NCBI RefSeq assembly: GCF_001653515.1
Contig: NZ_LYOY01000001.1
Coordinates: 434,001-498,000, forward strand
Direction of reading: 5' to 3'
DNA from: Streptomyces sp. ERV7
Lineage (GTDB): Bacteria; Actinomycetota; Actinomycetes; Streptomycetales; Streptomycetaceae
DNA length: 64,000 nt
Below are positions 34,554 through 42,726 of the stretch, piece after piece; within the stretch, counting starts at the first letter, position 1, and each line of letters opens with the position of its first letter. The notes beneath the pieces were generated by a model that saw nothing but the letters and a program-made list of their open reading frames with translations, ran no database searches and was not told where the DNA came from. A program made the position numbers and the translations under genes.

Positions 34554-35179
34554 GCCAGCACCACCAGTTGGGCCCGGTCGCGGGCGCCGAGCTTGACCAT
34601 GGTGCGGCTGACATGGGTCTTGGCGGTGAGCGGGCTCACGACCAGGCGGCGCGCGATCTCCCCGTTGGAGAGCCCGATCCCGACCAGGGCCATCACCTCC
34701 CGCTCCCGCTCGGTCAGTCCGCCCAGGCTCTCGGCCGTGGCCGGTTCCTTGGAGCGGGCGGCGAACTCGGCGATCAGCCGGCGGGTCACTCCGGGCGAGA
34801 GCAGCGCGTCCCCGTCCACCACGGCCCGAACGGCCCGCAGCAGTTCCTCCGGCTCGGTGTCCTTGACCAGGAACCCGGAGGCTCCGGCACGGATCGCCTC
34901 GAAGACGTACTCGTCGAGCTCGAAGGTGGTCAGCATCACCACCTTCACCCCGTCCAGCTCCCCGTCGCCGGTGATCCGCCGGGTGGCGGCGAGCCCGTCG
35001 AGGCGGGGCATACGGATGTCCATCAGGACGACGTCCGGCCGCAGTTCGCCCACCAGACGCACCGCCTCCTCGCCGTCGGCGGCCTCGCCCGCGACCTCGA
35101 TGTCCGGCTGGGCGGTGAGCAGCGCCCGGAAACCGGCCCGCACGAGGGACTGGTCGTCGGCGAGCAGTACGCGGATCAC
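34514..35179 (-). CDS. NarL/FixJ-type response regulator, histidine kinase missing
   Basis: This 221-residue protein starts at GTG 35179, after GGGAG. The receiver domain has the acidic pair (ADDQ), phospho-Asp in VVLMDIRMPRLDG near residue 54, Thr in VVMLTTFELD and Lys in FLVKDT. The C-terminal LuxR HTH is LTEREREVMALVGIGLSNGEIARRLVVSPLTAKTHVSRTMVKLGARDRAQLV. Such regulators usually sit directly behind a sensor kinase with an overlapping stop. Here a truncated TetR gene occupies that place, so the cognate kinase seems to have been lost. Confidence 0.92.
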   Translation of the reverse strand: MIRVLLADDQSLVRAGFRALLTAQPDIEVAGEAADGEEAVRLVGELRPDVVLMDIRMPRLDGLAATRRITGDGELDGVKVVMLTTFELDEYVFEAIRAGASGFLVKDTEPEELLRAVRAVVDGDALLSPGVTRRLIAEFAARSKEPATAESLGGLTEREREVMALVGIGLSNGEIARRLVVSPLTAKTHVSRTMVKLGARDRAQLVVLAYESGLVRPGWLG

Positions 35180-35472
35180 GATGTCTCCCTCGATGCGGCG
35201 GGTGCGGTGCGGGCGGGGGCGGCCTGGGCGAGCGCCCGCTCGGCAGCCTCGCCCACGGCGTCGTAGGCGTCCACGATCAGCGCGGTGAGCAGGTCGTCGC
35301 GGCTCGGGAAGTAGCGGTAGAGGGCGGAGGAGACCATGCCGAGCTCGCGGGCGACGGCGCGCAGCGACAGCTTCGAGGCGCCTTCGGCGGCGAGCTGTCT
35401 TCTCGCCTCGTCCTTGATGGCGGCGGTGATCTCGGTACGCGCGCGGGCTCGGGCCCCCTGGACGGTGCTCAT
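35176..35472 (-). pseudogene. TetR-family regulator truncated after the DNA-binding domain
   Basis: Only 98 residues remain. Residues 5-65 form an intact TetR HTH (RARARTEITAAIKDEARRQLAAEGASKLSLRAVARELGMVSSALYRYFPSRDDLLTALI) and the first linker helix DAYDAVGEAAERAL is present. It then ends in APARTAPAASRETS, with a stop overlapping the GTG of the response regulator. Full-length relatives are about 190-220 residues with a ligand/dimerisation domain. The tail looks like the last codons of a sensor kinase, so a deletion probably joined the two genes. The fragment might still bind DNA weakly. Confidence 0.8.
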
Positions 35473-35510
35473 AAGGCCATTCTGCCATCACCGAGAGCGG
35501 CGACCCGAAA

Positions 35511-35618
35511 CGAGAGCACTGATCCAGCCAGCGAGTCCTGTCCACATTCGAGAGCACTGCTCTTGATTTGGAGCACCAGTTGCGTGCACACTGCTCTCAA
35601 GCGAGAGCAGTGCTCTCG
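35511..35618. promoter_or_regulatory. Cluster of GAGAGCA/TGCTCTC palindromes (TetR-type operators)
   Basis: CGAGAGCAGTGCTCTCG (35602-35618) is a palindrome around one centre base. CGAGAGCACTGCTCTTG (35549-35565) matches it with one arm mismatch. A half-site CGAGAGCACT lies at 35511, and ACTGCTCTC (35590-35598) forms a second spaced palindrome with GAGAGCAGT (35603-35611). The cluster lies between the truncated TetR gene and the deazaflavin reductase gene and should regulate both. Confidence 0.75.
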
Positions 35619-35652
35619 GAAGCACAGTTCAAGTCCGAGCCAGGGAGTCCCG

Positions 35653-36120
35653 ATGTCATCGACGCCGTCGCAGCCGCAGCCGTACTACTTCAAGGCCGGC
35701 CGCTTCACCACCCGGATGAACAGCGCCATCGGCTGGCTCGCCCGCCACGGTCTGAGCCTGGCCGGCACCGCCGAGCTGTCGGTCCGGGGCCGCAAGAGCG
35801 GCCGGCCGCAGCGGGTACCGGTCAACCCGCACTCGTACGAAGGCGCCCAGTACCTCATCTCGGCGCGTGGGCACTCCCAGTGGGTGCGCAATATGCGGGC
35901 TGCGGGCGGCGGCGAGCTGCGGGTGGGCCGCAAGGTCCGCGCCTTCACGGCCGTGGAGGTGTCGGACAGCGAGAAGACCGCCGTCCTGCGCACCTACCTG
36001 GAGCGCTGGGGGTGGGAGGTGAACCAGTACTTCCAGGGCGTCACCGCGAAGTCGAGCGACGACGAGCTGCTCGCCGCCGCGCCCGACCACCCGGTCTTCC
36101 GCATCACCGTCGACGCGTGA
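35653..36120 (+). CDS. Deazaflavin (F420)-dependent nitroreductase-family protein
   Basis: This 155-residue protein starts at ATG 35653 after GGGAG. The split-barrel FDR fold is shown by FTTRMNSAIGWLARHGLSLAGTAELSVRGRKSGRPQRVPVNPHSYEGAQYLISARGHSQWVRNMRAAGGGELRVGRK, including the GRKSG and W..N phosphate/F420-contact motifs. Actinobacteria make F420, so reduction of an enone, nitro compound or quinone is plausible. The operators upstream carry the GAGAGCA sites of the truncated TetR neighbour, so repression may have been lost. Confidence 0.9.
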   Translation: MSSTPSQPQPYYFKAGRFTTRMNSAIGWLARHGLSLAGTAELSVRGRKSGRPQRVPVNPHSYEGAQYLISARGHSQWVRNMRAAGGGELRVGRKVRAFTAVEVSDSEKTAVLRTYLERWGWEVNQYFQGVTAKSSDDELLAAAPDHPVFRITVDA

Positions 36121-36122
36121 GC

Positions 36123-36144
36123 CGGGCCCGGCCTCCCGGGCCCG
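36123..36144. terminator. Hairpin between convergent genes
   Basis: CGGGCCCG (36123-36130) and CGGGCCCG (36137-36144) are self-complementary arms around a six-base loop. The hairpin sits directly after the stop of the deazaflavin reductase gene and before the stop of the convergent reductase-like gene, and may terminate both. Confidence 0.6.
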
Positions 36145-36189
36145 CCTCCGCCTCCGGTGCTCCCGAGCTACGGGGTCCGGCCCCGCGCC

Positions 36190-37422
36190 CTAGGAGCTGC
36201 GGCGGTCCACCGCGTCCAGGACGCGCCGCGCCATCGGGTGTGTACGCACCATTCCGGCCAGGGTCGTCGAGCCCCGGGTGATGTCCGCGAACGCCTTCCA
36301 GGCCGGGCGGAAGCCGGTGATCGCGGCGTGCAGCATCGTGGGGCGCTTCTCGAAGAGCGTCAGCATCCGGCGGCCGACGCCCATCTCGACGCCGAGGCCC
36401 GCCTTGATGGCGAAGGCGTAGTTGAGCGCCTGGCGGCGGGCGTCCACGGCGTCCTGGGACTCCGCGATCCGCACCGCCCACTCACCCGCGAGCCGTCCCG
36501 AGCGCAGCGCGAACGAGATGCCCTCCCGGGTCCAGGGCTCAAGGAGCCCCGCCGCGTCCCCGCACACCAGGACCCGGCCGCGCGAGAGCGGCGAGTCGTC
36601 GCTGCGGCACCGGGTCAGATGCCCCGACGAGATCGCGGGCTCGAAACCGGCCAGGCCGAGCCGTGCGATGAAGTCCTCCAGATACCGCTTGGTCCCGGCG
36701 CCCTCGCCGCGGGCCGAGATCACGCCGACCGTGAGCGTGTCGCCCTTGGGGAAGACCCAGCCGTAACTCCCGGGAATCGGCCCCCAGTCGATGAGCACCC
36801 GGCCCGCCCAGTCCTCGGCCACCGTCGCCGGAACCGGGATCTCCGCCTCCAGTCCGAGGTCCACCTGGTCGAGCTTGACGCCGACATGGGCCCCTATCCG
36901 GCTCGCGCTGCCGTCCGCCCCGACGACCGCGCGCGCCAGGACCGTCTCGCCGCCGGCCAGCACGACCGCCACCGTACGCCGGTCGGGCACGGCCGAGCCG
37001 TGCTGCTCGACGCGCTGGACGGTCACTCCGGTGCGCAGCTCGGCGCCCGCCTTCTGGGCCGTCTCGACCAGCGCGGCGTCGAACTCCGACCGGTTGATCA
37101 GGCCGAAGAGCATCTGCCGGGAACGGCGGGTGCGCGTCAGCCTCCCGTTGAGGGAGAAGGTGACCGCGTTCACCCGCTCTTTGAGGGGCAGTTCGAACCC
37201 GGGCGGCAGGGCGTCCCTCGACGGTCCGATGATGCCGCCGCCGCACGTCTTGTAGCGGGGCAGCTCCGCCTTCTCCAGGAGGAGCACCCGCCGGCCCGCG
37301 ACCGCCGCCGCGTAGGCCGCCGAGGCCCCGGCGGGTCCGGCGCCGACCACGACTACATCCCACACGGACGAGTCCTGCGGCTCGTCGTGCTGCGTCCCGG
37401 CATCTGCGTTCTCGCTGCTCAC
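36190..37422 (-). CDS. Geranylgeranyl reductase-family FAD-dependent oxidoreductase
   Basis: This 410-residue protein is placed at GTG 37422, with GGAG upstream; the longer frame has a poor start. The FAD Rossmann motif VVVVGAGPAGASAAYAAAVAGRRVLLLEKAELPRYKTCGGG occupies residues 22-62, and RVLVCGDAAGLLEPWTREGISFALRSG near 290-316 is the second FAD/GD motif of the GGR family. Homologues reduce isoprenoid chains of menaquinone or lipids or hydroxylate aromatics. In Streptomyces the gene often neighbours Nuo genes, not seen here. It is divergent from the dipeptidase gene. Confidence 0.9.
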   Translation of the reverse strand: MSSENADAGTQHDEPQDSSVWDVVVVGAGPAGASAAYAAAVAGRRVLLLEKAELPRYKTCGGGIIGPSRDALPPGFELPLKERVNAVTFSLNGRLTRTRRSRQMLFGLINRSEFDAALVETAQKAGAELRTGVTVQRVEQHGSAVPDRRTVAVVLAGGETVLARAVVGADGSASRIGAHVGVKLDQVDLGLEAEIPVPATVAEDWAGRVLIDWGPIPGSYGWVFPKGDTLTVGVISARGEGAGTKRYLEDFIARLGLAGFEPAISSGHLTRCRSDDSPLSRGRVLVCGDAAGLLEPWTREGISFALRSGRLAGEWAVRIAESQDAVDARRQALNYAFAIKAGLGVEMGVGRRMLTLFEKRPTMLHAAITGFRPAWKAFADITRGSTTLAGMVRTHPMARRVLDAVDRRSS

Positions 37423-37534
37423 GATGTGCTTCTGCTCCTGATCCGACCCGTGGTCAAGCTGATGACGGCATCCTACGGCGCGGTAGCGCCCGTCCACCCT
37501 GTGGGAGGATCGGGCCTACCGTCGTCTTACATTC

Positions 37535-37554
37535 ACGTGTACTCGCGTACACGT
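37535..37554. promoter_or_regulatory. 20-bp perfect palindrome upstream of the dipeptidase gene
   Basis: ACGTGTAC (37535-37542) and GTACACGT (37547-37554) flank four bases, 32 bp before ATG 37587. The arm geometry suits a dimeric repressor such as a GntR- or LacI-type protein, but no such regulator is adjacent. Confidence 0.55.
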
Positions 37555-37586
37555 ACTTCAACGTCGCACCCACGAGGAGCGTGCCC

Positions 37587-38951
37587 ATGACCGCGAATCC
37601 GATCGCCGAGACCGTCGCCTCACTGATGCCCCGCGCGCAGGCGGAGCTCACCGAACTGGTGGCGTTCCAATCGGTGGCGGACGAGGCGGTGGCGCCGAGG
37701 AGCGAGTGCGAGGCGGCCGCGGCGTGGGTGGCCGGGGCGCTGAGCGCCGAGGGCTTCCGGGACGTGGCGCTGCTCGACACCCCGGACGGCTCCCAGTCGG
37801 TCTACGGCTTCCTGCCCGGCCCGGCGGACGCGCCCACCGTGCTGCTGTACGCGCACTACGACGTCCAGCCGATGCTGGACGAGTCCGCGTGGCTGAGCCC
37901 GCCGTTCGAGCTGACCGAGCGCGACGGCCGCTGGTACGGACGCGGGGCCGCCGACTGCAAGGGCGGCTTCATCATGCACCTCCTCGCGCTGCGCGCCCTC
38001 AAGGCGAACGGCGGCGTCCCGGTCTCCGTGAAGGTGATCGTCGAGGGCTCCGAGGAGCAGGGCACCGGCGGCTTGGAGCGGTACGCCGAGGCGCACCCCG
38101 AGCTGCTGACGGCCGACGCGATCGTCATCGGCGACACCGGCAACTTCCGGGTCGGGCTGCCGACGGTCACCGCGACCCTGCGCGGCATGACGATGATCCG
38201 GGTGCGGATCGACACGCTCGAAGGCAACCTGCACTCGGGCCAGTTCGGCGGTGCCGCGCCCGACGCGCTGGCCGCGCTCATCCGCGTACTGGACTCGCTG
38301 CGGGACGAGAGCGGGCAGACGGTCGTCGAGGGGCTGGCCGCCGACTCCGCGTGGGAGGGGCTGCAGTACCCGGAGGGCGAGTTCCGCAAGGACGCCAAGG
38401 TCCTGGACGGGGTGGCGCTGCCCGGTACGGGCACGGTGGCCGACCGCATCTGGGCGCGTCCGGCCGTCACCGTGATCGGGATCGACTGCCACCCGGTGGC
38501 GGGCGCCACCCCGTCCATCCCGGCGAGCGCGCGGGCGCAGATCAGCCTGCGGGTGCCGCCGGGCGTGGACGCGGCCGAGGCCACCAAGCTGCTGTACGCG
38601 CACATCGAGAAGAACGTGCCGTGGAACGCCCGGGTCTCCTTCGAGCAGGTCGGCCAGGGCCAGGCGTTCCGTGCGGACATCACGAGCCCGGCGTACACCT
38701 CGATGGCCGAGGCGATGCGGATCGCGTACCCGGGCGAGGAGATGCAGTCCTCCGGCATGGGCGGCTCGATCCCGCTCTGCAACACCCTGGCCGCGCTCTA
38801 CCCGCAGGCCGAGATCCTGCTGATCGGTCTGAGCGAGCCGGAGGCGCAGATCCACGCGGTGAACGAGAGCGTCTCGCCGCAGGAGCTGGAGCGGCTCTCG
38901 GTCGCGGAGGCGCACTTCCTGGTGAACTACGCGCGCTCCAAGCAGGCCTGA
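37587..38951 (+). CDS. M20-family dipeptidase
   Basis: This 454-residue protein starts at ATG 37587 after GAGGAG. The two-zinc site is visible: YAHYDVQP near residue 92 (His, Asp), GRGAADCKGG near 125 (bridging Asp), VEGSEEQGTGG near 155 (general base Glu and ligand Glu), an Asp in GDTGNF near 185 and the last His in AQIHAVNE near 425. The dimerisation insert (LEGNLHSGQFGGAAPDALAAL) fits the DapE/carnosinase-like group. It should hydrolyse dipeptides in the cytoplasm. A terminator follows at 38957-38986. Confidence 0.93.
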   Translation: MTANPIAETVASLMPRAQAELTELVAFQSVADEAVAPRSECEAAAAWVAGALSAEGFRDVALLDTPDGSQSVYGFLPGPADAPTVLLYAHYDVQPMLDESAWLSPPFELTERDGRWYGRGAADCKGGFIMHLLALRALKANGGVPVSVKVIVEGSEEQGTGGLERYAEAHPELLTADAIVIGDTGNFRVGLPTVTATLRGMTMIRVRIDTLEGNLHSGQFGGAAPDALAALIRVLDSLRDESGQTVVEGLAADSAWEGLQYPEGEFRKDAKVLDGVALPGTGTVADRIWARPAVTVIGIDCHPVAGATPSIPASARAQISLRVPPGVDAAEATKLLYAHIEKNVPWNARVSFEQVGQGQAFRADITSPAYTSMAEAMRIAYPGEEMQSSGMGGSIPLCNTLAALYPQAEILLIGLSEPEAQIHAVNESVSPQELERLSVAEAHFLVNYARSKQA

Positions 38952-38956
38952 TGAAA

Positions 38957-38986
38957 CGTCACGCCCTCCTTCCCGAGGGCGTGACG
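38957..38986 (+). terminator. Strong hairpin terminator after the dipeptidase gene
   Basis: CGTCACGCCCTC (38957-38968) and GAGGGCGTGACG (38975-38986) are perfect 12-bp arms with a CTTCCC loop, six bases after the stop. Confidence 0.85.
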
Positions 38987-39053
38987 CTCTGGGCGGAATC
39001 GCGCTGAGCGTAGATCCGTGCGGCGGACCCCGGCGCCGCCGTACGTTCGCCGC

Positions 39054-39740
39054 ATGGATCTCGTACGGGTCACTCCCGAACTGCACATGTTCCGCTTCCC
39101 GATCGGCCAGGCGTATCTGTGGCGCGACGGGGACGAGTTGACGCTGGTGGACGCGGGCGACGTCAACGCCGCGGCGCCCATGGAGAAGGCGATACGGGAC
39201 CTCGGCCTCGACCCGGCCGCCCTCCGCCGGATCGTGGTGACCCACGGCCACCGCGACCACTACGGCGCGGCCGGGGAGCTGGCCGCCCGGTACGGCGCCG
39301 AGGTGGTCGCCCACCGGCTGGACGCACCGGTGATCCGGGGTGAGCGGCCGGTACCGGAGCCGGATCTGCTGGAATGGGAACTTCCGCTGTACGAGCACGC
39401 GTTGACGGTGCCGGAGGCACCCCCGACGCGGGTCGACCGCGAGGTCGAGGACGGCGAGGTGCTCGACTTCGGCGGCGGCGCGGTGGTGGTGCACTCCCCC
39501 GGTCACACCGACGGCTCGATCGGCGTCCATCTGCCGCGCCACGGCGTGCTCTTCACCGGCGACTGCGTGGCCGGGGTCGGCCAGGTGATGCTCGGCGTCT
39601 TCAACGTGGACCGGGCCCGCGCGCAGGCCTCCTTCCGCCGTCTCGCCGCACTCGCCCCGTCGGTGGCGTGCTTCGGGCACGGGGACCCGCTGACACGGGA
39701 CGCGGCGAGGGTGCTGCGGGAGACGGCGGAACAGGACTGA
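39054..39740 (+). CDS. Metallo-beta-lactamase-fold hydrolase
   Basis: This 228-residue protein starts at ATG 39054. The two-metal MBL site is complete: LVDAGD near residue 27, VVTHGHRDHYGAAG near 62-75 (HxHxDH), HSPGHTDGS near 145 (His), FTGDCVAGV near 165 (bridging Asp) and CFGHGDP near 205 (His). The length and GQAYLWRDGDELTLVD start fit hydroxyacylglutathione hydrolase-like or lactonase-like proteins. The substrate is unresolved. No ribosome site is obvious, so a leaderless start is possible. Confidence 0.92.
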   Translation: MDLVRVTPELHMFRFPIGQAYLWRDGDELTLVDAGDVNAAAPMEKAIRDLGLDPAALRRIVVTHGHRDHYGAAGELAARYGAEVVAHRLDAPVIRGERPVPEPDLLEWELPLYEHALTVPEAPPTRVDREVEDGEVLDFGGGAVVVHSPGHTDGSIGVHLPRHGVLFTGDCVAGVGQVMLGVFNVDRARAQASFRRLAALAPSVACFGHGDPLTRDAARVLRETAEQD

Positions 39741-39752
39741 CGGGCGGCGGCC

Positions 39753-41183
39753 TCAGCCCACCGGCACCCCCGCCTCCAGGTTGAGCACCGTCGACTTCTC
39801 CCGGGCCCGCAGCGCCCAGCGCAGCCGTTCGTAGCGGGCGGGCGGCAGCAGCCGGGACGCCTCCTCCTCGCCGACGAACCGCCAGTCGCGCAGTTCGGAG
39901 CCCGGCAGCAGGACCTGCCCGGCGCCGGGGGAGGCGGCGGCGCGGTCCTGCTTGCCGGTCGCGCCGGGGCTCGCGGCTCCGGGCCCGCCGCCGTCCCACG
40001 CGCCGCCCGTGCCGTCCTGGGCGCCGGAGGCCGACGGGCTCGCGCCGGACGCCGAGCCGACGGCCTGCTGCCGGGTGCCGTCGTCGTCCCCGTCGCCGAT
40101 CAGGGTGTACGTGACACCGGCGCCCGCGAGGACGACGGCCGCGACACCCGCCGCCACCAGGCCCCGCGCGCGCCCGCGTCCCCGGGCGGGCTCCGGCGCG
40201 GGCTGCTGGGTGACCACCGGGCCGAAGCCCTGCGGCCGGTGCGGCAGCACGTCCCGTACGGTCGCCTCGCGCGGCGCGACCGGCTGCGGAGCGCGAGCGG
40301 GCGTCCGTACGGGCGGGGCGTCCATCGCGTGGGTGAGGCCCGGGTCCCGGCCGTCGGCCACCGCCGCCAGCATCCGGGCCGCCGAGTCCGCGTCGGGGCG
40401 GTGGGCCGGGTCCTTGTGCATCAGCTCGCGCAGTACCGGCGCGAGCGGCCCCGCCCGCACCGGCTCGGGCAGCGGCTCGGCCACGATCGCGGAGAGCGTC
40501 GACCAGGTGGAGGTGCGGCGGAAGGGCGAGGAGCCCTCCACCGCCGCGTACAGCGTGGCGCCGAGCGCCCAGACGTCGGAGGCGGGGCCGGGGTCCTGGC
40601 CCTGGGCGCGCTCGGGCGCCAGATAGTCCAGGGAGCCGACCAGCTCGCCGCTGCGGGTCAGATGGGTGGCCGAGCCGTCGCCCGGGTCGTCCATGGCGGC
40701 GATGCCGAAGTCGGTGAGCACCACCCGGCCACCGTTTTCGAGCAGGATGTTGCCGGGCTTCACGTCCCGGTGCAGCACGCCCGCGCGGTGGGCGGCGGCG
40801 AGCGCCTCCAGGACCCGGGCGCCGATCGCGGCCGCCTCGCGCGGATCCAGGCCGCCCCGCTCGGCCAGCACCCCGTCGAGCGAGGGCCCCTCGACGAGCT
40901 CCATCACGATGACCGGGCGGCCCTCGTGCTCGGTGACGTCGTGGACGGCGACCACTCCGGGGTGGCGCACGCGCGCGGCGGCGCGGGCCTCGCGCTGCAT
41001 ACGCAGCCGAAGATCGCCCAGTTCGGGCCCGGACATGTCCGAGTACGTCCGCAGTTCCTTGACCGCTACCTCGCGGCCGAGCACCTCGTCGACGGCGCGC
41101 CAGACGACGCCCATGCCGCCCCGGCCCAGTTGCCCGATCAGCCGGTAGCGGCCCGCAAGCCGGTCGTTCTCCCCCGAAGACAC
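39753..41183 (-). CDS. Ser/Thr protein kinase (PknB-like) with C-terminal TM segment
   Basis: This 476-residue protein has an N-terminal Hanks-type kinase domain (about residues 12-270) with GRGGMG near 20, the VAVKEL lysine near 42, HRDVKPGN near 139, DFGIAAMDD near 158 and the GSLDYLAPERA activation segment near 180. A proline-rich linker precedes one TM helix at about 345-365 (GLVAAGVAAVVLAGAGVTYTLI). A Ser/Gly-rich region and a short basic outside tail follow, with no PASTA repeats. All catalytic residues are present. The ligand and targets are unknown. Confidence 0.93.
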   Translation of the reverse strand: MSSGENDRLAGRYRLIGQLGRGGMGVVWRAVDEVLGREVAVKELRTYSDMSGPELGDLRLRMQREARAAARVRHPGVVAVHDVTEHEGRPVIVMELVEGPSLDGVLAERGGLDPREAAAIGARVLEALAAAHRAGVLHRDVKPGNILLENGGRVVLTDFGIAAMDDPGDGSATHLTRSGELVGSLDYLAPERAQGQDPGPASDVWALGATLYAAVEGSSPFRRTSTWSTLSAIVAEPLPEPVRAGPLAPVLRELMHKDPAHRPDADSAARMLAAVADGRDPGLTHAMDAPPVRTPARAPQPVAPREATVRDVLPHRPQGFGPVVTQQPAPEPARGRGRARGLVAAGVAAVVLAGAGVTYTLIGDGDDDGTRQQAVGSASGASPSASGAQDGTGGAWDGGGPGAASPGATGKQDRAAASPGAGQVLLPGSELRDWRFVGEEEASRLLPPARYERLRWALRAREKSTVLNLEAGVPVG

Positions 41184-41253
41184 CGCTGCCCCGTTCCCTG
41201 TGGTGATGGTGGTCGCGTCCAGGGTAAGGGGCGGCGGTGACAGCTCCCGCTGG

Positions 41254-42552
41254 CTACGGGGCGGTGACGGTGAGGGCGGCCCGGCGCGGGGACGCGAAGC
41301 CGTCGAGGTCGGCGCGGCTCAGCCCGGTCAGCCGGGTGACCTCCTCGGTGTCGAGGGCGCCGCAGTCCAGACCGCGCAGCAGGAAGCCGCTGAGCGCCTT
41401 GGCGGTGGCGGGCTCGTCCATCACGTCCCCGCCGGCCTTGGCCACATACGCCGCCAGGCGCGCCGCGGCCGCCTCCAGTCCCTCGCGGTAGAAGGCGTAC
41501 ACGGCCGCGTACCGGGTCGGCAGATGGCCCGGGTGCATGTCCCAGCCCTGGTAGTAGGCGCGGGCCAGGGCCCGGCGGGTGAGGCCGTAGTGGAGCCGCC
41601 AGGCCTCGTGGACATGGGCGGTGGAGCCGACGGGCAGCACATTGGTGGAGCCGTCGGAGACCCGCACCCCGGTGCCCGCGGCGGCGACCTGCATCACGGC
41701 CTTGGCGTGGTCGGCGGCGGGGTGGTCGCTGGCCTGGTAGGCCGCGGAGACGCCCACGCACGCGCTGTAGTCGAAGGTGCCGTAGTGCAGACCGGTCGCG
41801 CGGCCCTCGGCGGCGTCGATCATGCGGGCCACGGCGGCGGTGCCGTCGGCGGCCAGGATCGACTGGCTGGTCTCGATCTGGATCTCGAAGCCGAGCCGCC
41901 CGGCGGGCAGCGAGTGGGCCTTCTCGAACGCCTCCAGGAGCCGTACGAAGGCGGAGACCTGCTCGGGGTAGGTCACCTTCGGCAGGGTCAGGACGAGTCC
42001 GTCGGGCAGGCCGCCGTGCTCCATCAGACCGGTGAGGAAGACGTCGGTGGTGCGGATGCCGCGGTCGCGTACCGCCGCCTCCATGCACTTCATACGGATG
42101 CCCATGTACGGGGCCGCGGTGCCGTCGCGAAAGGCCTCGGCGACCAGTCGGGCGGCGCGGGCGGCGGCCGCGTCCTCCTCGGCGTCCGGGCGCGGGCCGT
42201 AGCCGTCCTCGAAGTCCACGCGCAGGTCCTCCACCGGCTCGCGCTCCAGCTTGGCGCGCACCCGCTCGTACACGGGCGCGGCCAGCTCGTCGGAGATGCC
42301 CAGGACCTGGGCGAAGGAGGCGGCGTCGGGGGCGTGCTCGTCGAGGGCGGCCAGCGCCTGGTCGCCCCAGGAGCGCAGGGTGGCGGCGTCGAAGAGGTCA
42401 CCGGGTACGTAGACGGTGTGCACGGGCTGGCGGGTGCCGGGGTCTCCCGGGTAGCGGCGGGCGAGCTCCTCGTCCACGGCCACCAGCGAGGCGCTGATCT
42501 CCTCGCTGACCGCGCCCGCGAGGCTCGTCGCCACCTTCTCCTGCTGACCCAT
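41254..42552 (-). CDS. DUF6986 family, HpcH/citrate-lyase-like aldolase
   Basis: This 432-residue protein starts at ATG 42552, with GGAGGG upstream. It shows the TIM-barrel signatures of the HpcH/HpaI-citrate lyase beta superfamily: VDFEDGYGPRP near residue 115, a KCMEAAVRDRG helix, GLVLTLPKVTYPEQV near 180 and GFEIQIETSQSI near 215 (acidic metal ligand). The family I recall as DUF6986 is often near purine/allantoin catabolic genes in Streptomyces, which are not seen here. It may cleave a short-chain hydroxy acid or CoA ester. Two TTTCCACTG repeats lie upstream. Confidence 0.82.
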   Translation of the reverse strand: MGQQEKVATSLAGAVSEEISASLVAVDEELARRYPGDPGTRQPVHTVYVPGDLFDAATLRSWGDQALAALDEHAPDAASFAQVLGISDELAAPVYERVRAKLEREPVEDLRVDFEDGYGPRPDAEEDAAAARAARLVAEAFRDGTAAPYMGIRMKCMEAAVRDRGIRTTDVFLTGLMEHGGLPDGLVLTLPKVTYPEQVSAFVRLLEAFEKAHSLPAGRLGFEIQIETSQSILAADGTAAVARMIDAAEGRATGLHYGTFDYSACVGVSAAYQASDHPAADHAKAVMQVAAAGTGVRVSDGSTNVLPVGSTAHVHEAWRLHYGLTRRALARAYYQGWDMHPGHLPTRYAAVYAFYREGLEAAAARLAAYVAKAGGDVMDEPATAKALSGFLLRGLDCGALDTEEVTRLTGLSRADLDGFASPRRAALTVTAP

Positions 42553-42574
42553 CCTGCACCCTCCGCACGTTCAG

Positions 42575-42597
42575 TTTCCACTGACTGTTTTCCACTG
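42575..42597. promoter_or_regulatory. Two TTTCCACTG direct repeats in the DUF6986 promoter
   Basis: TTTCCACTG occurs at 42575-42583 and 42589-42597, 14 bp apart and 22-45 bp upstream of ATG 42552. Position and spacing suit an activator or IclR-type repressor site. On the gene's strand the motif reads CAGTGGAAA. The regulator is not in this window. Confidence 0.5.
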
Positions 42598-42668
42598 GCC
42601 GGAATCATCGATCCGCATAGCAGAATTTAGTTATGGGCTCCGCTCGCGTCAATGGTTGCCCGAAACGG

Positions 42669-42707
42669 CCGGGGGCCGCGCGGTGAAGATCACCACGCGG
42701 CCCCCGG
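42669..42707. terminator. Long hairpin terminator downstream of etfA
   Basis: CCGGGGGCCGCGCGGTGA (42669-42686) pairs with TCACCACGCGGCCCCCGG (42690-42707) with one mismatch and a three-base loop. It lies 20 bp past the etfA stop and should end the etfBA transcript. Confidence 0.8.
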
Positions 42708-42726
42708 GACGGTACGAACGAGCAGG

